A stretch of 64,000 bases of DNA, from assembly GCA_944389195.1 (NCBI GenBank), contig CALXLM010000025.1:59602-123601 (forward strand), given 5' to 3'. Shown piece after piece: positions 1-8,773 of the stretch (the first letter of the stretch is position 1; each line of letters starts with the position of its first letter). The position numbers and the translations under genes are program-made. The notes below the pieces were generated by a model that was given only the letters and a program-made list of their open reading frames with translations, made no database searches and was not told where the DNA came from. The DNA comes from an uncultured Opitutales bacterium (lineage in GTDB: Bacteria > Verrucomicrobiota > Verrucomicrobiia > Opitutales > Intestinicryptomonadaceae).

Positions 1-716
1 TTTATTATACGTCAAACACTTTCAATACTTGCAATTTGGCAAGTATCGCAGCCAAATCAGGGGTTAAATACTTTATATTCTCAAGCACGGCTGCCGTTTA
101 TTCGCAACCTCCCGACAATCGTCCTATCGATGAAAATTTCCAGACTAATCCGTTGTCCCCATACGGAGCTTCAAAATTAATGTCTGAAAGGATTATTTCT
201 GATATTTTTGCAAATAAAAATGTTAAATATGCGAACCTTCGCTATTTTAATGTGGCGGGAGCGGCTTTAGACGGTTCTAACGGGCAGCGTTCTCCAAATA
301 GCGCACATTTAATTAAAATGTGCTGTAAGGCCGCTTTGGATAAAAACTTTATTTTAGACGTATTCGGCAACGATTTTAATACGAAGGACGGAACGGGCGT
401 GAGAGACTACATTCATGTAGAGGATTTGGCAAACGCCCATTTGAAGATTTTTGACTACTTAAAAAATGGAGGTGTGTCCCAAGTGTTTAATGTAGGGTAC
501 GGCAGGGGACATTCTGTTTTTGACGTGATAAAATCCGTAGAAAGGGTTTCAGGGACAAAATTAAAATATCAGATAAAGCCGAGACGCTCGGGCGATGCTG
601 CCGAAATCGTTTCCTCCAATAAAAAAATCACTTCTCTTACGTCGTGGAGGCCGAAATTTGACAATCTGGATATCATCACAAAAACCGCTTTGGATTGGGA
701 GAAAAAATTACGTTAG
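1..716 (+). CDS. galE: UDP-glucose 4-epimerase, 5' end cut by window edge
   Basis: This is the C-terminal part (about 237 residues) of a short-chain dehydrogenase-type epimerase that interconverts UDP-glucose and UDP-galactose in the cytoplasm. The reading frame is open from the first bases (frame starting at base 3), giving YYTSNTFNTCNL, which matches the family just before the FSSTAAVY strand, so the TTG at 36 is not a real start. Visible family marks are the catalytic Ser region (FSSTAAVY), the YGASK catalytic Tyr-x3-Lys, the NLRYFNVAGA segment and GVRDYIHVEDLA. Roughly the first 90 residues, including the NAD-binding GxxGxxG, lie outside the window. The 3' end is followed by a long gene-poor stretch. 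Specificity for glucose versus other UDP-sugars is inferred from similarity only. Confidence 0.92.
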   Translation, partial: YYTSNTFNTCNLASIAAKSGVKYFIFSSTAAVYSQPPDNRPIDENFQTNPLSPYGASKLMSERIISDIFANKNVKYANLRYFNVAGAALDGSNGQRSPNSAHLIKMCCKAALDKNFILDVFGNDFNTKDGTGVRDYIHVEDLANAHLKIFDYLKNGGVSQVFNVGYGRGHSVFDVIKSVERVSGTKLKYQIKPRRSGDAAEIVSSNKKITSLTSWRPKFDNLDIITKTALDWEKKLR

Positions 717-1642
717 CCATACTCTGTTTGCAAATAACATAGAAATACCAATTTTTCCCGGCGGATTACTTGTTCCGCTATAAGTATTTTAATTTTGCAT
801 AAGAATTTTCATGCCAACGGATCGGCATATTTGACGGCTACGCGGAAAAAATGGTTGCGCGAGTTACTTTTGTTTTGTGTTAAAATTGGAAATTTATATC
901 GAGGATATACAGTGATTCTATTGCGGCTTCATGCAGGTGTTCAAAGAAATTTTGTGGCATATCCGTAGTCGATTGCAAATAAGATGCGTACAACGGTAAG
1001 AGATAGGCGAGTGCAAAATTTAGGAAGAGCGTGTTAATACGGCACTACACAATAAGAAGACCAAACGGATTCAAGACGCAAACGGCACTTTATAATTGGT
1101 TTGGTTGAACAATAAAAAAAACCTGTTTTCATAAAGTATGTAAACGTTGAAGCAGCTATATTGGTTGAATAATTTGGATATGGGACATTAATTAAATGAT
1201 TATACCTTTGTTTGCAGTATAAATATGGATTAATGTTTGGATAAAGAATATTTTTTATTTGCAACGAAACGTGCCATATAACAATAGTCGGACTTCATAA
1301 GTTTTATAGTAATCCGAACTATCGTCTAATTTTTATGTTTTGATAATAGTTTATTAACTCTTTCAATGCAAAGAGTAATTACCTTGTTAAAAACACCGAA
1401 AGATTTTGGGAATGTTATTTTTGCTTTGTCCGGTGTATTCGGGGGAGTTCCATTTCTTTTTACAGCTATGCGTGGCATGTCGGTTCCCATGAAAAAATAA
1501 TCTTTCCGTGCAAGTGTAGATTATTATTAAGACGCTTTAAACTTAATGTTAATCGCACATTAGCGTTCGGCAAATTTATCTGCTAAATTTGATAGCGTAT
1601 TCGGATTGACGCAAAACGTCCGGAAGGTTTTTTGTTAACTTC
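717..1642. other. AT-rich gene-poor intergenic stretch
   Basis: Between galE and the convergent GH42-like gene I see no convincing gene. Open frames are short and lack family features or a good ribosome site. One possible small frame runs 1366-1500 (44 residues, one hydrophobic segment ending in basic residues). A weak GCGGA/TCCGC hairpin lies just after galE. The base composition is poorer in GC than the central part of the window, which would fit a decayed gene or element, but I cannot identify what it was. Confidence 0.6.
1366..1500 (+). CDS. possible 44-residue small membrane protein
   Basis: An ATG-initiated frame of 44 codons ends in TAA inside the gene-poor gap. The predicted peptide starts MQRVITLLKTPKDFGNV, has one hydrophobic stretch (IFALSGVFGGVPFLFTA) and ends in basic residues (PMKK). 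There is no recognisable Shine-Dalgarno sequence and no family resemblance that I know. It may be a chance frame or the remnant of a larger gene. It is listed only because nothing else occupies the region. Confidence 0.2.
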   Translation: MQRVITLLKTPKDFGNVIFALSGVFGGVPFLFTAMRGMSVPMKK

Positions 1643-4285
1643 TTATCTTGCAAATTCAGCATTGCCTTTGCCTAAGCGCAAAACACGGTTGTCTCCACCT
1701 TTCATATTCAGCGTGATTTTGGGGCCGACGCCCAACTTTTCCCCCGTAAGAGCGTCGAATATTTCCTTATCGGATTTTACATCGATTTCTACTGGACGCA
1801 CAGCATTATCTTTACCGAGCGCCGTCACAGAAACGTATGCGCCGTTTGCATATACCGACATCGGTATTTTGGCATACATATGGGCTCCGGAAATTTTTAT
1901 CATGTGCCAATAAATCTGGAACGGTATGTCGGCTACTCCGCAAAACAGGTGTTTGCCGCGCAATACTACAGCCGGCATGCCGTTTTCGTAAACGGCCAAA
2001 ACCGTGTCTCCCTCAATGAGTTTCGGAGAGAGGAGGGGTCTTACGGCATCCTTAAAGCCGAATGCCTTTTCAAGGCCAATTTTTCTCCCTTCGGCCGTCG
2101 GATTAAGGACGGCATTTACGTTGTCTTTTACAAGCTCTACTTCAAATCCGGTAGCCTCTTTTACTGATTTTGTCGAGAAATCTTTTTGGTCGAGGTCTAT
2201 ATAACCGGGAATCCATACGAATATCGCCGCGCAATTTTTTGTTTTCTGCCGCATGGCTTCGCGACGTTTGGCGTCGAGGGCAAACTCGATTGGAAACACC
2301 GCAAGTTTGGGGGTTAGGCGGGGAGCGTCTGAAATAAAATCCTCGAACAAGTAATATCCAATCGGAAGAGGGCATTTCCCAAGAAGTGAACGGCTCAATC
2401 TGAGTGAATCCGTGGTAAGGCGAGGTGTTCCGGCTACTCCGCCGTAGTGTACTGAACGTTCGTCGGCGATGACTGCGACTTCCGGATTATATGGAATCGG
2501 ATTCTCAATCATATCTTTTTCCATGGCTTCTAATCGGGGAATAAGTTTCCATAGATCCGGGTCGCAATACCAACCCGTGCCCGCCAAATCCATCCACCAG
2601 CATCCCTGATTGCGTATGGCTTGCCGCGCCATGTCGCGCTGAAGAACGCTTATAGTGTCGGAGAGATTCCTCAATTCGCGGCCGAGCCCGGTGACTTTCT
2701 GCTGCGTTTGCGGCGTGCGGTGCGTTCTGATATCCTCCTCGTCGAACCATATTTTACCGTGGCGGGCGATAGTTTCCACCGCTCCCATGGAAAATCCGGG
2801 ATCGCCAAGATCCCTGTCCGTATAGGAGACGGGTCCTGTAAGTATGTCGAAATATGGAGAGTTGACAACCCTCCACAATCCGTAATGCCCCGTGTTGGAC
2901 GGCCCTTTGTTTTTTGCCCCGGAATATTCGCAGGTATAGCCGTAAAATAGCGCGGAAAGCTTGTTTGGGGCTTTCTCCCTGATTATTTTAGCCAAATGTT
3001 CCACCGTGTCCACCATCTCGTCCTGTAGAAAGGCGTTGTAGTCGGCTATTTTTGCCTGACTTTTCGGATTCAACAGATAGAGGGCGCTTGAGCGTTCTTC
3101 GCGCGACGGAACTTCCACTCCTACAATGGTCGCAGATCCGTCGTTCCAAGCCTTTTTAAGGTTTTCGTCGGTCCCATATTTTTTTGCAACCCATTTCTTC
3201 CATGCGTTCGCGGCGGATTTATTGAAGCCGTACCAATGCTTATTCCATGTTGTGGGATAGTACCATTCGCTGGATCCTCCGCCTCCGGGGTGGTAGCCCA
3301 TGATATTTTTGCCGTAATTTTCTTCGCAAAAATCAATAATCATTTTTAGAACTTTTGAGGCGTCGTTTCTAAAACGTGCTGAAGAAACGCATGGGAAATG
3401 CTCCTTGAATCCGTCTGACCTGGTGATGACATCGTCTGGATATTTTTTCAACCACCAATCGGGCGGGTAAAATCTGATTCTCAACAGTATTTTCGCATCG
3501 GGATTGGCCGCTATAATTTCGTCGAGAGCACCTTTTAGATTGTTGAAATTATATGATTTCCCGTCTTCTGGTATGAAATCCTCCGCTTGTACGGGGAATG
3601 TTATCATATCTACTCCTGCGTCCTTTGCGAGTTTCGTTTGCAAGCCCACAAACGAACGTATCTTAGGCTCAAACAATTTCCCGTTTTCGGATATGTACAT
3701 ATCGAAATCAAAAGTTTTTCCGCCTTTGATTTTTATGTTGATTCTGTACGCTTTGTCGCCGTTTAAATTAATCCCGCCAAATATTGCGGAAGACTTTTTG
3801 TCTGACAGCGACTCAATTTTAAGGGCGTCGGTTCCGTCTGGCATTTTTTCGAAAGTAAGGGACGATTTGCCTTTCGAAAGGATTTTGATTCTTCCGTCCC
3901 TGTTTTTTACGTCAAATTCGTATATTTTTTCCCCGGTGTCGGATTCCACTATTTCGAGCGCGGCAATACTATAATGCAGGGGGCCTTTGGGAACGTCTAT
4001 GCGTATTTCGCCGTTTTCCAACCGCCTGCCTGTTTTAGGAATTTCCACAAATGTTTCCACCCAATTCAGATAGTTAAACGCCGTTCTTTTTGTGGGTGAA
4101 CCCAGCAAAAAATACGTTGGAGATACATACAACATTCGCGCGCGGACGGGTTTGCCGTCAATGGTGATTCGGGGAACTCCGCCTATATTTTCCACTTTGT
4201 ATGAATGAACGTTTTGCTTTGAACAGCCGTAGAGCAACATCAGTGAGGCGAGAAACAAAGATAAAATAAATTTATTACCTAACAT
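1643..4285 (-). CDS. lipoprotein glycoside hydrolase, GH42-like (clan GH-A)
   Basis: An 880-residue secreted lipoprotein: a type II signal peptide with lipobox LLYGC (Cys21) is followed by a beta-rich region to about residue 210 and then a TIM-barrel-like part. The HPGGGGSSEWYYP motif (candidate acid/base Glu340), followed by ANAWKKWVAKKYGT, resembles GH42-type beta-galactosidases. KIWFDEEDIRTH (Glu516/Glu517) is the likely nucleophile region. The C-terminal third contains a trimerisation/GATase-like segment. It probably cleaves a galactoside or related glycan at the cell surface or in the periplasm, though family membership is only GH42-like and the substrate is unknown. It stands alone, divergent from the next exported protein. 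The start ATG is preceded by AT-rich sequence with no Shine-Dalgarno site. Confidence 0.75.
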   Translation of the reverse strand: MLGNKFILSLFLASLMLLYGCSKQNVHSYKVENIGGVPRITIDGKPVRARMLYVSPTYFLLGSPTKRTAFNYLNWVETFVEIPKTGRRLENGEIRIDVPKGPLHYSIAALEIVESDTGEKIYEFDVKNRDGRIKILSKGKSSLTFEKMPDGTDALKIESLSDKKSSAIFGGINLNGDKAYRINIKIKGGKTFDFDMYISENGKLFEPKIRSFVGLQTKLAKDAGVDMITFPVQAEDFIPEDGKSYNFNNLKGALDEIIAANPDAKILLRIRFYPPDWWLKKYPDDVITRSDGFKEHFPCVSSARFRNDASKVLKMIIDFCEENYGKNIMGYHPGGGGSSEWYYPTTWNKHWYGFNKSAANAWKKWVAKKYGTDENLKKAWNDGSATIVGVEVPSREERSSALYLLNPKSQAKIADYNAFLQDEMVDTVEHLAKIIREKAPNKLSALFYGYTCEYSGAKNKGPSNTGHYGLWRVVNSPYFDILTGPVSYTDRDLGDPGFSMGAVETIARHGKIWFDEEDIRTHRTPQTQQKVTGLGRELRNLSDTISVLQRDMARQAIRNQGCWWMDLAGTGWYCDPDLWKLIPRLEAMEKDMIENPIPYNPEVAVIADERSVHYGGVAGTPRLTTDSLRLSRSLLGKCPLPIGYYLFEDFISDAPRLTPKLAVFPIEFALDAKRREAMRQKTKNCAAIFVWIPGYIDLDQKDFSTKSVKEATGFEVELVKDNVNAVLNPTAEGRKIGLEKAFGFKDAVRPLLSPKLIEGDTVLAVYENGMPAVVLRGKHLFCGVADIPFQIYWHMIKISGAHMYAKIPMSVYANGAYVSVTALGKDNAVRPVEIDVKSDKEIFDALTGEKLGVGPKITLNMKGGDNRVLRLGKGNAEFAR

Positions 4286-4559
4286 AATTATAAGCGATGC
4301 AGATAAGTTGTCTTTATTAATACGGCGCAGTTTTGTAAAGACAAAAGAGTGTGGATATTTTTAACGACAATATAAACCGGATTTTTTTATCCAAATATTT
4401 AGCGCACCACATCGGAAAATCGCCTATGATGGTGGGTTTTACTTGCTCTAATAAATCCGGATAAAGCTTATGCCGCCACTTTGTGAGGCGTTTTCATATA
4501 TGGTTGGTTTTGTGATTTAAGCCTTTACTCCAGCGGAAGCGTAAATTAATAAAAATTAT

Positions 4560-5576
4560 ATGTATTTTAAATTTTTCTCTTGCGCCGTTACCTTACTGAT
4601 TTTCAATTTAAATATTTTTGCAGGGCAAAAGACTTTAAATGATTATGTTCAGGAATATATCCTTGCGGAAAATAACGACAATATTTACCAGATATTGGCG
4701 TTTGAACCTTTGGGCGATTCGCACGGGTACAGAATCAGAAGCGAGGACGAAATAACCGAATTCCTGTTTTTAGCCCTCGAAAAGCTTGCCGACGACCCCA
4801 AACGGCCGAGCTTGCAGTATTGTTTCCGACTAACCCAAGTGTTAAATATGATTTTCAAAAACGTCGATGCTACCAAGTTTAGAAGCTCCAAGCCCCTTAA
4901 AACCAATCTCGACGACAGACATGTAAAAATTCTTTTTAAGGCGCTTAGGGCGAGAATGTTTTTGATGGCGGGAAGTGATGCGTCTTTAGCAGAGTTTCTA
5001 GAAAAAGTCACGCAAGTCGACTGCGGCTATTCCGCGCAAACTGTTAGGGGTTTTTCTTCGGAAGCAGAAAGGATAAGGCTTTTGGACTTGTGGGAGAAAA
5101 AGTATTTTGAAGCCGAGCGCGATTTGCCGGCACTTGTCGCATTGCCCAAAAAAGCAAGCGCATACGAAATTTTTTTAAGCGCCTGCCAAAATTTCAGGAT
5201 TATTTATGACGGAGGCATCTGCATGGACGGAGGGAGCATTCCGGTTACGATAACCAACGGCGTTAGGATATACACGGTGTATTTCAACCAATCGTCGATG
5301 GGCAAATACGCGAAAAATCCGGTATCTTTAAGAATTACTAGCAATTCAAGCAACTATTATGCAGGCGAGGAATTGGAATTTCCGACAGATGATCCTCTGC
5401 TTTTGTCGTACGGCTATACCGACGACAGATTTTTCGAGGCTGTAAAGGGCAGATCGTTAAACTGCGAAGCCTTGGGCAGATTAAGATCCATTGCTGATTC
5501 TACTAAAGATAAAAATATAAAAACGCAAATAAACAGGTTTTTGGACGCGTTAAAACCATGCGCGCAGCCACTATGA
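4560..5576 (+). CDS. hypothetical exported protein
   Basis: A 338-residue protein that I do not recognise. The first about 22 residues (MYFKFFSCAVTLLIFNLNIFAG) form a typical signal peptide with cleavage near Ala-Gly, so it is probably periplasmic or surface-located. The remainder is mixed alpha/beta, rich in Leu and charged residues, with no repeats, membrane spans or obvious catalytic motif. It is transcribed divergently from the GH42-like lipoprotein across a 274-base AT-rich spacer and converges on the nitrogen operon, ending about 50 bases before that operon's terminator. A carbohydrate-related role suggested by the neighbour would be guesswork. Confidence 0.6.
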   Translation: MYFKFFSCAVTLLIFNLNIFAGQKTLNDYVQEYILAENNDNIYQILAFEPLGDSHGYRIRSEDEITEFLFLALEKLADDPKRPSLQYCFRLTQVLNMIFKNVDATKFRSSKPLKTNLDDRHVKILFKALRARMFLMAGSDASLAEFLEKVTQVDCGYSAQTVRGFSSEAERIRLLDLWEKKYFEAERDLPALVALPKKASAYEIFLSACQNFRIIYDGGICMDGGSIPVTITNGVRIYTVYFNQSSMGKYAKNPVSLRITSNSSNYYAGEELEFPTDDPLLLSYGYTDDRFFEAVKGRSLNCEALGRLRSIADSTKDKNIKTQINRFLDALKPCAQPL

Positions 5577-5618
5577 CGAAACAGCTGCAAAAACGCGCGT
5601 TCGCCTGCCGCGTTAGAT

Positions 5619-5650
5619 TAAAAAAAATGGGGAATCCGCAAGGATTCCCC
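5619..5650 (-). terminator. rho-independent terminator of the nitrogen operon
   Basis: A perfect 9-bp stem (GGGGAATCC/GGATTCCCC, four-base loop) is followed, reading on the minus strand, by a run of eight or more T. It lies about 50 bases after the stop codon of the outer-membrane protein gene and closes the glnK-amtB unit. Confidence 0.85.
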
Positions 5651-5696
5651 AGAAGTTTTCAATTCGAAATAGTCGTGTTTGCCAGAGATATGTCTT

Positions 5697-6551
5697 TTAG
5701 AAGCCGATTGAAAGCGAGGTGCCGAACCAGACACGGCTGGCAGTTCCTTCAAGGTATGTGTTGTCGTTGTTATATGCGTATCTTACGCCCGCCGAAAGCG
5801 AGCAATAATCGTTTACGGCAATGACGGCGTCGGCCGAAAAGGCCACATAGCTGTATCCGCCGGAAGTTGCGGTTGTGGCCCAGCCGTAAACGGCGGCAAG
5901 GTCTATCGTTCCCCAGTTTCTGTCGGCTATCCATTTTGTGACAGGCGCGGAATATACGGCGCCCGCTTCGAGGGTGTAAACGCCGAGTGTGAAGTCGTAA
6001 TAAAAAGCCGCTGCCGGGCTTACGTTAAAGTCACCGAGAATGTCTGACGTGTCGTACGATACGGCGAATTTCATTTCGTGAGAAGAACTTTCATCACCGG
6101 TGTATGTATATGCCGCATATCCGAGATCAAACAGGAAGTTTTGTATGGCGTATGTGATGCCGGCGTAATAGTCTATTTCGCTCTCAATGTCCGAGTCAAC
6201 AGGCGTGTTGGACCAAACACCGGCGTACAATCCCAATCCGTATCCGACGTCGTAAGCCACGTCGATTTGCGGGTTTAACGAGGCTCCGGCCATGCTTTTG
6301 CCGCGGAATATGTATTCCGATTCAAACCCGAGCGTAAGCGATGCGGAAAACCTCTCCAACACCGGAAGGCAGATGTCCTCGTCCGCAAGGGTGTTGATTT
6401 CCGCGGTTTTTTGGGCTGCAACTGCCGCTTCGTTTGCCACCGCGGGTTTCGGGGTGACGGCGACTGTCACAGTAGCTTCGTTTCCTTCGGCATTCAGGTA
6501 GCCAGCAAAGAATGCTGTCAATAGTGGTAATATTATGAATATTTTTTTCAT
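5697..6551 (-). CDS. Gcw_chp/TorF-like outer-membrane beta-barrel protein
   Basis: A 284-residue protein with a signal peptide (MKKIFIILPLLTAFFAGYLNA) and a low-complexity Ala/Val/Thr linker to about residue 60. The rest is amphipathic beta-strands typical of an outer-membrane barrel, ending in GTSLSIGF with terminal Phe. The segment LGFESEYIFRGKSMAG, followed by PQIDVAYD and YAGVWSN, is the signature of the TIGR02001/Gcw_chp family of unknown function. It is the last gene of the PII-amt unit, 122 bases after amtB with a strong hairpin between them, so its level may be set separately. The location suggests a role in nitrogen uptake across the outer membrane, which is inference. Confidence 0.75.
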   Translation of the reverse strand: MKKIFIILPLLTAFFAGYLNAEGNEATVTVAVTPKPAVANEAAVAAQKTAEINTLADEDICLPVLERFSASLTLGFESEYIFRGKSMAGASLNPQIDVAYDVGYGLGLYAGVWSNTPVDSDIESEIDYYAGITYAIQNFLFDLGYAAYTYTGDESSSHEMKFAVSYDTSDILGDFNVSPAAAFYYDFTLGVYTLEAGAVYSAPVTKWIADRNWGTIDLAAVYGWATTATSGGYSYVAFSADAVIAVNDYCSLSAGVRYAYNNDNTYLEGTASRVWFGTSLSIGF

Positions 6552-6638
6552 GGTTTTGCAGTATTTTGTATGAAAGACTTATCTTTAGATGTAACTTTTA
6601 GATGCTCTTGCAATAAAAATATGAGAAAAACTGAGGTC

Positions 6639-6665
6639 CGCCGGCCGGCGGCATTCCGGCCGGCG
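6639..6665 (-). terminator. strong GC hairpin between amtB and the outer-membrane gene
   Basis: A 10-bp perfect stem (CGCCGGCCGG/CCGGCCGGCG) with a seven-base loop lies immediately after the amtB stop. On the minus strand it is followed after several bases by TTTTT. It could be a partial terminator or an mRNA-stabilising 3' structure that separates amtB from the downstream barrel gene. Confidence 0.65.
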
Positions 6666-6673
6666 AATTGCGG

Positions 6674-7993
6674 CTATTCGTTGGAGAATATCTGAAATCC
6701 GTGGTATGCCTCCATGCCGTGTTCTCCGACGTCCAGTCCTCTCAGTTCATCGGAATGTTCCACGCGCAGCCCTATTGTGGCCTTTATGGCAAGGAATATC
6801 GCTCCGCTTATTGCCATCGCTGTAGCTCCGACAGCGGCTATTCCTATGATTTGCGGCAGCAGCGCATGTTCTGATGAAAATATTCCAACCGCTAATGTTC
6901 CCCATACTCCGCATACAAGATGTACCGAAATTGCGCCTACGGGGTCGTCTATATGGATTTTATCCATAAAATATACCGCAAGAACCACTATCGTGCCGGA
7001 AATCAGTCCTATTGTGCACGCCGAACTTATAGACACGCAGTCGGCCGATGCAGTGATGCCCACAAGCCCGGCGAGACATCCGTTGAGAATCATGGAAAGG
7101 TCGGGCTTTTTTTGCACTATCCACGACACAGCCATGGCCGCAACAAGACCTGCGGAAGCGGATAGGGCGGTTGTTGTGAAGACGTAGGCGACGGCCGTCG
7201 TGTCTGCGGAAAAAACAGACGCTCCGTTAAACCCGAACCAACCAAACCATAGGAGGAAAACTCCGAGCGTGGCAAATCCGAGGTTGCTACCCGGTATGGC
7301 GCGGATATTCCCATTTACATACTTGCCGATGCGCGGCCCGACAAGAAAAGCTCCCACAAGTGCCGCCCATCCGCCGACGGAATGTACGAAAGTGGAGCCT
7401 GCAAGGTCGTAAAACCCAAGCTCTTTAAGCCATCCGCCGCCCCAGCCCCATGAGCCTATGATAGTGTATCCTAAAGCGGCGTAAAGAACCGCAAAAATCA
7501 GATATGCGCTGAACTTTATCCTTTCCGCTACCGCTCCCGAAACGATTGTCACGGCGGTTGCCGCGAACATTCCTTGGAATATGAAATCAGTCCAGTAGGA
7601 ATAAAGCCCACCGTTATATTCTATGTCGGCGCCTGACGGAGCCGACAGGCCTAAGCCGCCAAATCCCACAAACTTTCCGAGGATCCAGGATTCTCCCGGA
7701 TACATCAGGTTAAACCCGAAAGCGGAAAACGTGAGGAGGCCTATCGCTACGGTAATTAGGTTTTTAGCCAATATGTTGACGCTGTTCTTTGCGCGGCATA
7801 ATCCCGTTTCCACCAAGGCGAACCCGGGGTGCATGGCGAACACGAGAACTGCGCCTATAAGAATCCACAGGTTGTTTATCGTGAACATTTCTGCCGAGAC
7901 TTTTGCAGTCGCGGCGTTCCCGCCTTCTTGGGCGCCCGCAACAGCGGCGGCGAAAACCACCGATGCGGCAGTTATAAATATCTTTCGGTTCAT
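6674..7993 (-). CDS. amtB: ammonium transporter AmtB
   Basis: A 439-residue inner-membrane ammonium channel of the Amt/MEP/Rh family. It has an N-terminal signal sequence (cleaved near AGAQE, as in many Amt proteins) and about 11 membrane segments. Conserved pieces include GFALVETGL, DFIFQGMFAATA, VAERIKF and the twin-histidine sites HSVGGWAALVG and SVHLVCGVWG that line the conduction pore. The C-terminal tail (DELRGLDVGEHGMEAY) is the conserved cytoplasmic segment that binds PII. It lies 29 bases downstream of the PII gene, the classical glnK-amtB arrangement, and should be co-regulated with it from the sigma-54-type promoter. Confidence 0.96.
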   Translation of the reverse strand: MNRKIFITAASVVFAAAVAGAQEGGNAATAKVSAEMFTINNLWILIGAVLVFAMHPGFALVETGLCRAKNSVNILAKNLITVAIGLLTFSAFGFNLMYPGESWILGKFVGFGGLGLSAPSGADIEYNGGLYSYWTDFIFQGMFAATAVTIVSGAVAERIKFSAYLIFAVLYAALGYTIIGSWGWGGGWLKELGFYDLAGSTFVHSVGGWAALVGAFLVGPRIGKYVNGNIRAIPGSNLGFATLGVFLLWFGWFGFNGASVFSADTTAVAYVFTTTALSASAGLVAAMAVSWIVQKKPDLSMILNGCLAGLVGITASADCVSISSACTIGLISGTIVVLAVYFMDKIHIDDPVGAISVHLVCGVWGTLAVGIFSSEHALLPQIIGIAAVGATAMAISGAIFLAIKATIGLRVEHSDELRGLDVGEHGMEAYHGFQIFSNE

Positions 7994-8022
7994 AATATTT
8001 CGATTTTTAAACGTTTATTTTT

Positions 8023-8364
8023 TTATCCTATCGCTTCGGGACCTTTTTCGCGCGTTCTGACACGCACGCATTCTTGCAGGTCGAGCACGAATATTTTTCC
8101 GTCCCCTATATGGTCGGTTTGCGCTCCTTTTATTATGGATTCTATCGTGGTTTCGACGAACTCGTCGTTGACTCCGATTTCAAGGCGGATCTTTTTTAAC
8201 AGATTTACCTCTATCTCGTTGCCGCGATAGTTCTCGCTATATCCTCTTTGCCTTCCGCAACCGAGGGCGTTTGTGACCGATAGCCTGTAAATTTGGTTCT
8301 TGAAGAGTTCCTTCTTCACTTCGCCTAATTGTTCGGGCTTTATGTATGCTATTATTAGTTTCAT
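8023..8364 (-). CDS. glnK: nitrogen regulatory protein P-II
   Basis: A 113-residue PII signal-transduction protein. PII trimers sense ATP/ADP and 2-oxoglutarate and plug the AmtB pore under ammonium sufficiency. The T-loop is recognisable ([16 protein letters not shown]) with the uridylylation-type tyrosine in ENYRG, and the C-terminal signature [11 protein letters not shown] is intact. Linkage to amtB favours GlnK over GlnB, though the two cannot be told apart by sequence alone. An unusual point is GCGRQRG in place of the common GFGRQKG. It is the first gene of the unit, behind a -24/-12 promoter. Confidence 0.95.
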   Translation of the reverse strand: MKLIIAYIKPEQLGEVKKELFKNQIYRLSVTNALGCGRQRGYSENYRGNEIEVNLLKKIRLEIGVNDEFVETTIESIIKGAQTDHIGDGKIFVLDLQECVRVRTREKGPEAIG

Positions 8365-8395
8365 TGTCGCATTAGTTTAGATGCAATTTTTATAA

Positions 8396-8412
8396 AGCAG
8401 AAGGCGTGCCAA
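8396..8412 (-). promoter_or_regulatory. sigma-54 (RpoN) -24/-12 promoter of glnK-amtB
   Basis: On the minus strand the sequence reads TTGGCACGCCTTCTGCT, matching the RpoN consensus TGGCAC-N5-TTGC with the invariant GG and GC dinucleotides exactly ten bases apart. It predicts a transcript start near 8385, about 20 bases before the PII start codon. This is the expected control for a glnK-amtB unit and implies RpoN and an NtrC-type activator elsewhere in the genome. Confidence 0.8.
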
Positions 8413-8626
8413 TTTTATTGAAGTTTTAATTTGTTGAATTCCATTAAGAAATGAAGGCGCGTTAATGGCGGCAAAAAACGGGCCGCTACCGATTTGTATA
8501 AAATCTCCCTTATGTGCTACAAAATTGTTATGGACATGGTTCCGGAGGGAAACATTTTTTTCGCTTGGCGAAAACAGAGGAATTTTCTTGAGATTGAAGC
8601 GCAAAAATGAAAACTGAATGGAATAT

Positions 8627-8758
8627 ATGAATAACACTTCCAAGTTGCCGACAGTTCAAAAACGCAGAACAGATAAATTTTTCGTGTTTGTATATTCGTT
8701 GGTGGCTTTAATGTTCGCGGCGCAGATTGCCATTATCGTCTGGGGTTTAATTTCGTAA
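8627..8758 (+). CDS. 43-residue single-span membrane protein
   Basis: A small ATG-initiated frame of 43 codons with a basic N-terminus (VQKRRTDK) followed by one transmembrane segment (FFVFVYSLVALMFAAQIAII) and a short tail. It ends 15 bases before the CPBP protease gene and lies in the same direction, so the two are probably co-transcribed. The charge pattern predicts cytoplasmic N-terminus. I recognise no family. It could be a partner or substrate of the adjacent membrane protease, but that is speculation. Confidence 0.55.
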   Translation: MNNTSKLPTVQKRRTDKFFVFVYSLVALMFAAQIAIIVWGLIS

Positions 8759-8773
8759 CTAAGCAGAGTTGCC

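Noticed and set aside
1034..1264. 76-residue frame on the minus strand
   Set aside because: No ribosome site, Cys/Tyr-rich random composition and no family similarity; likely chance.
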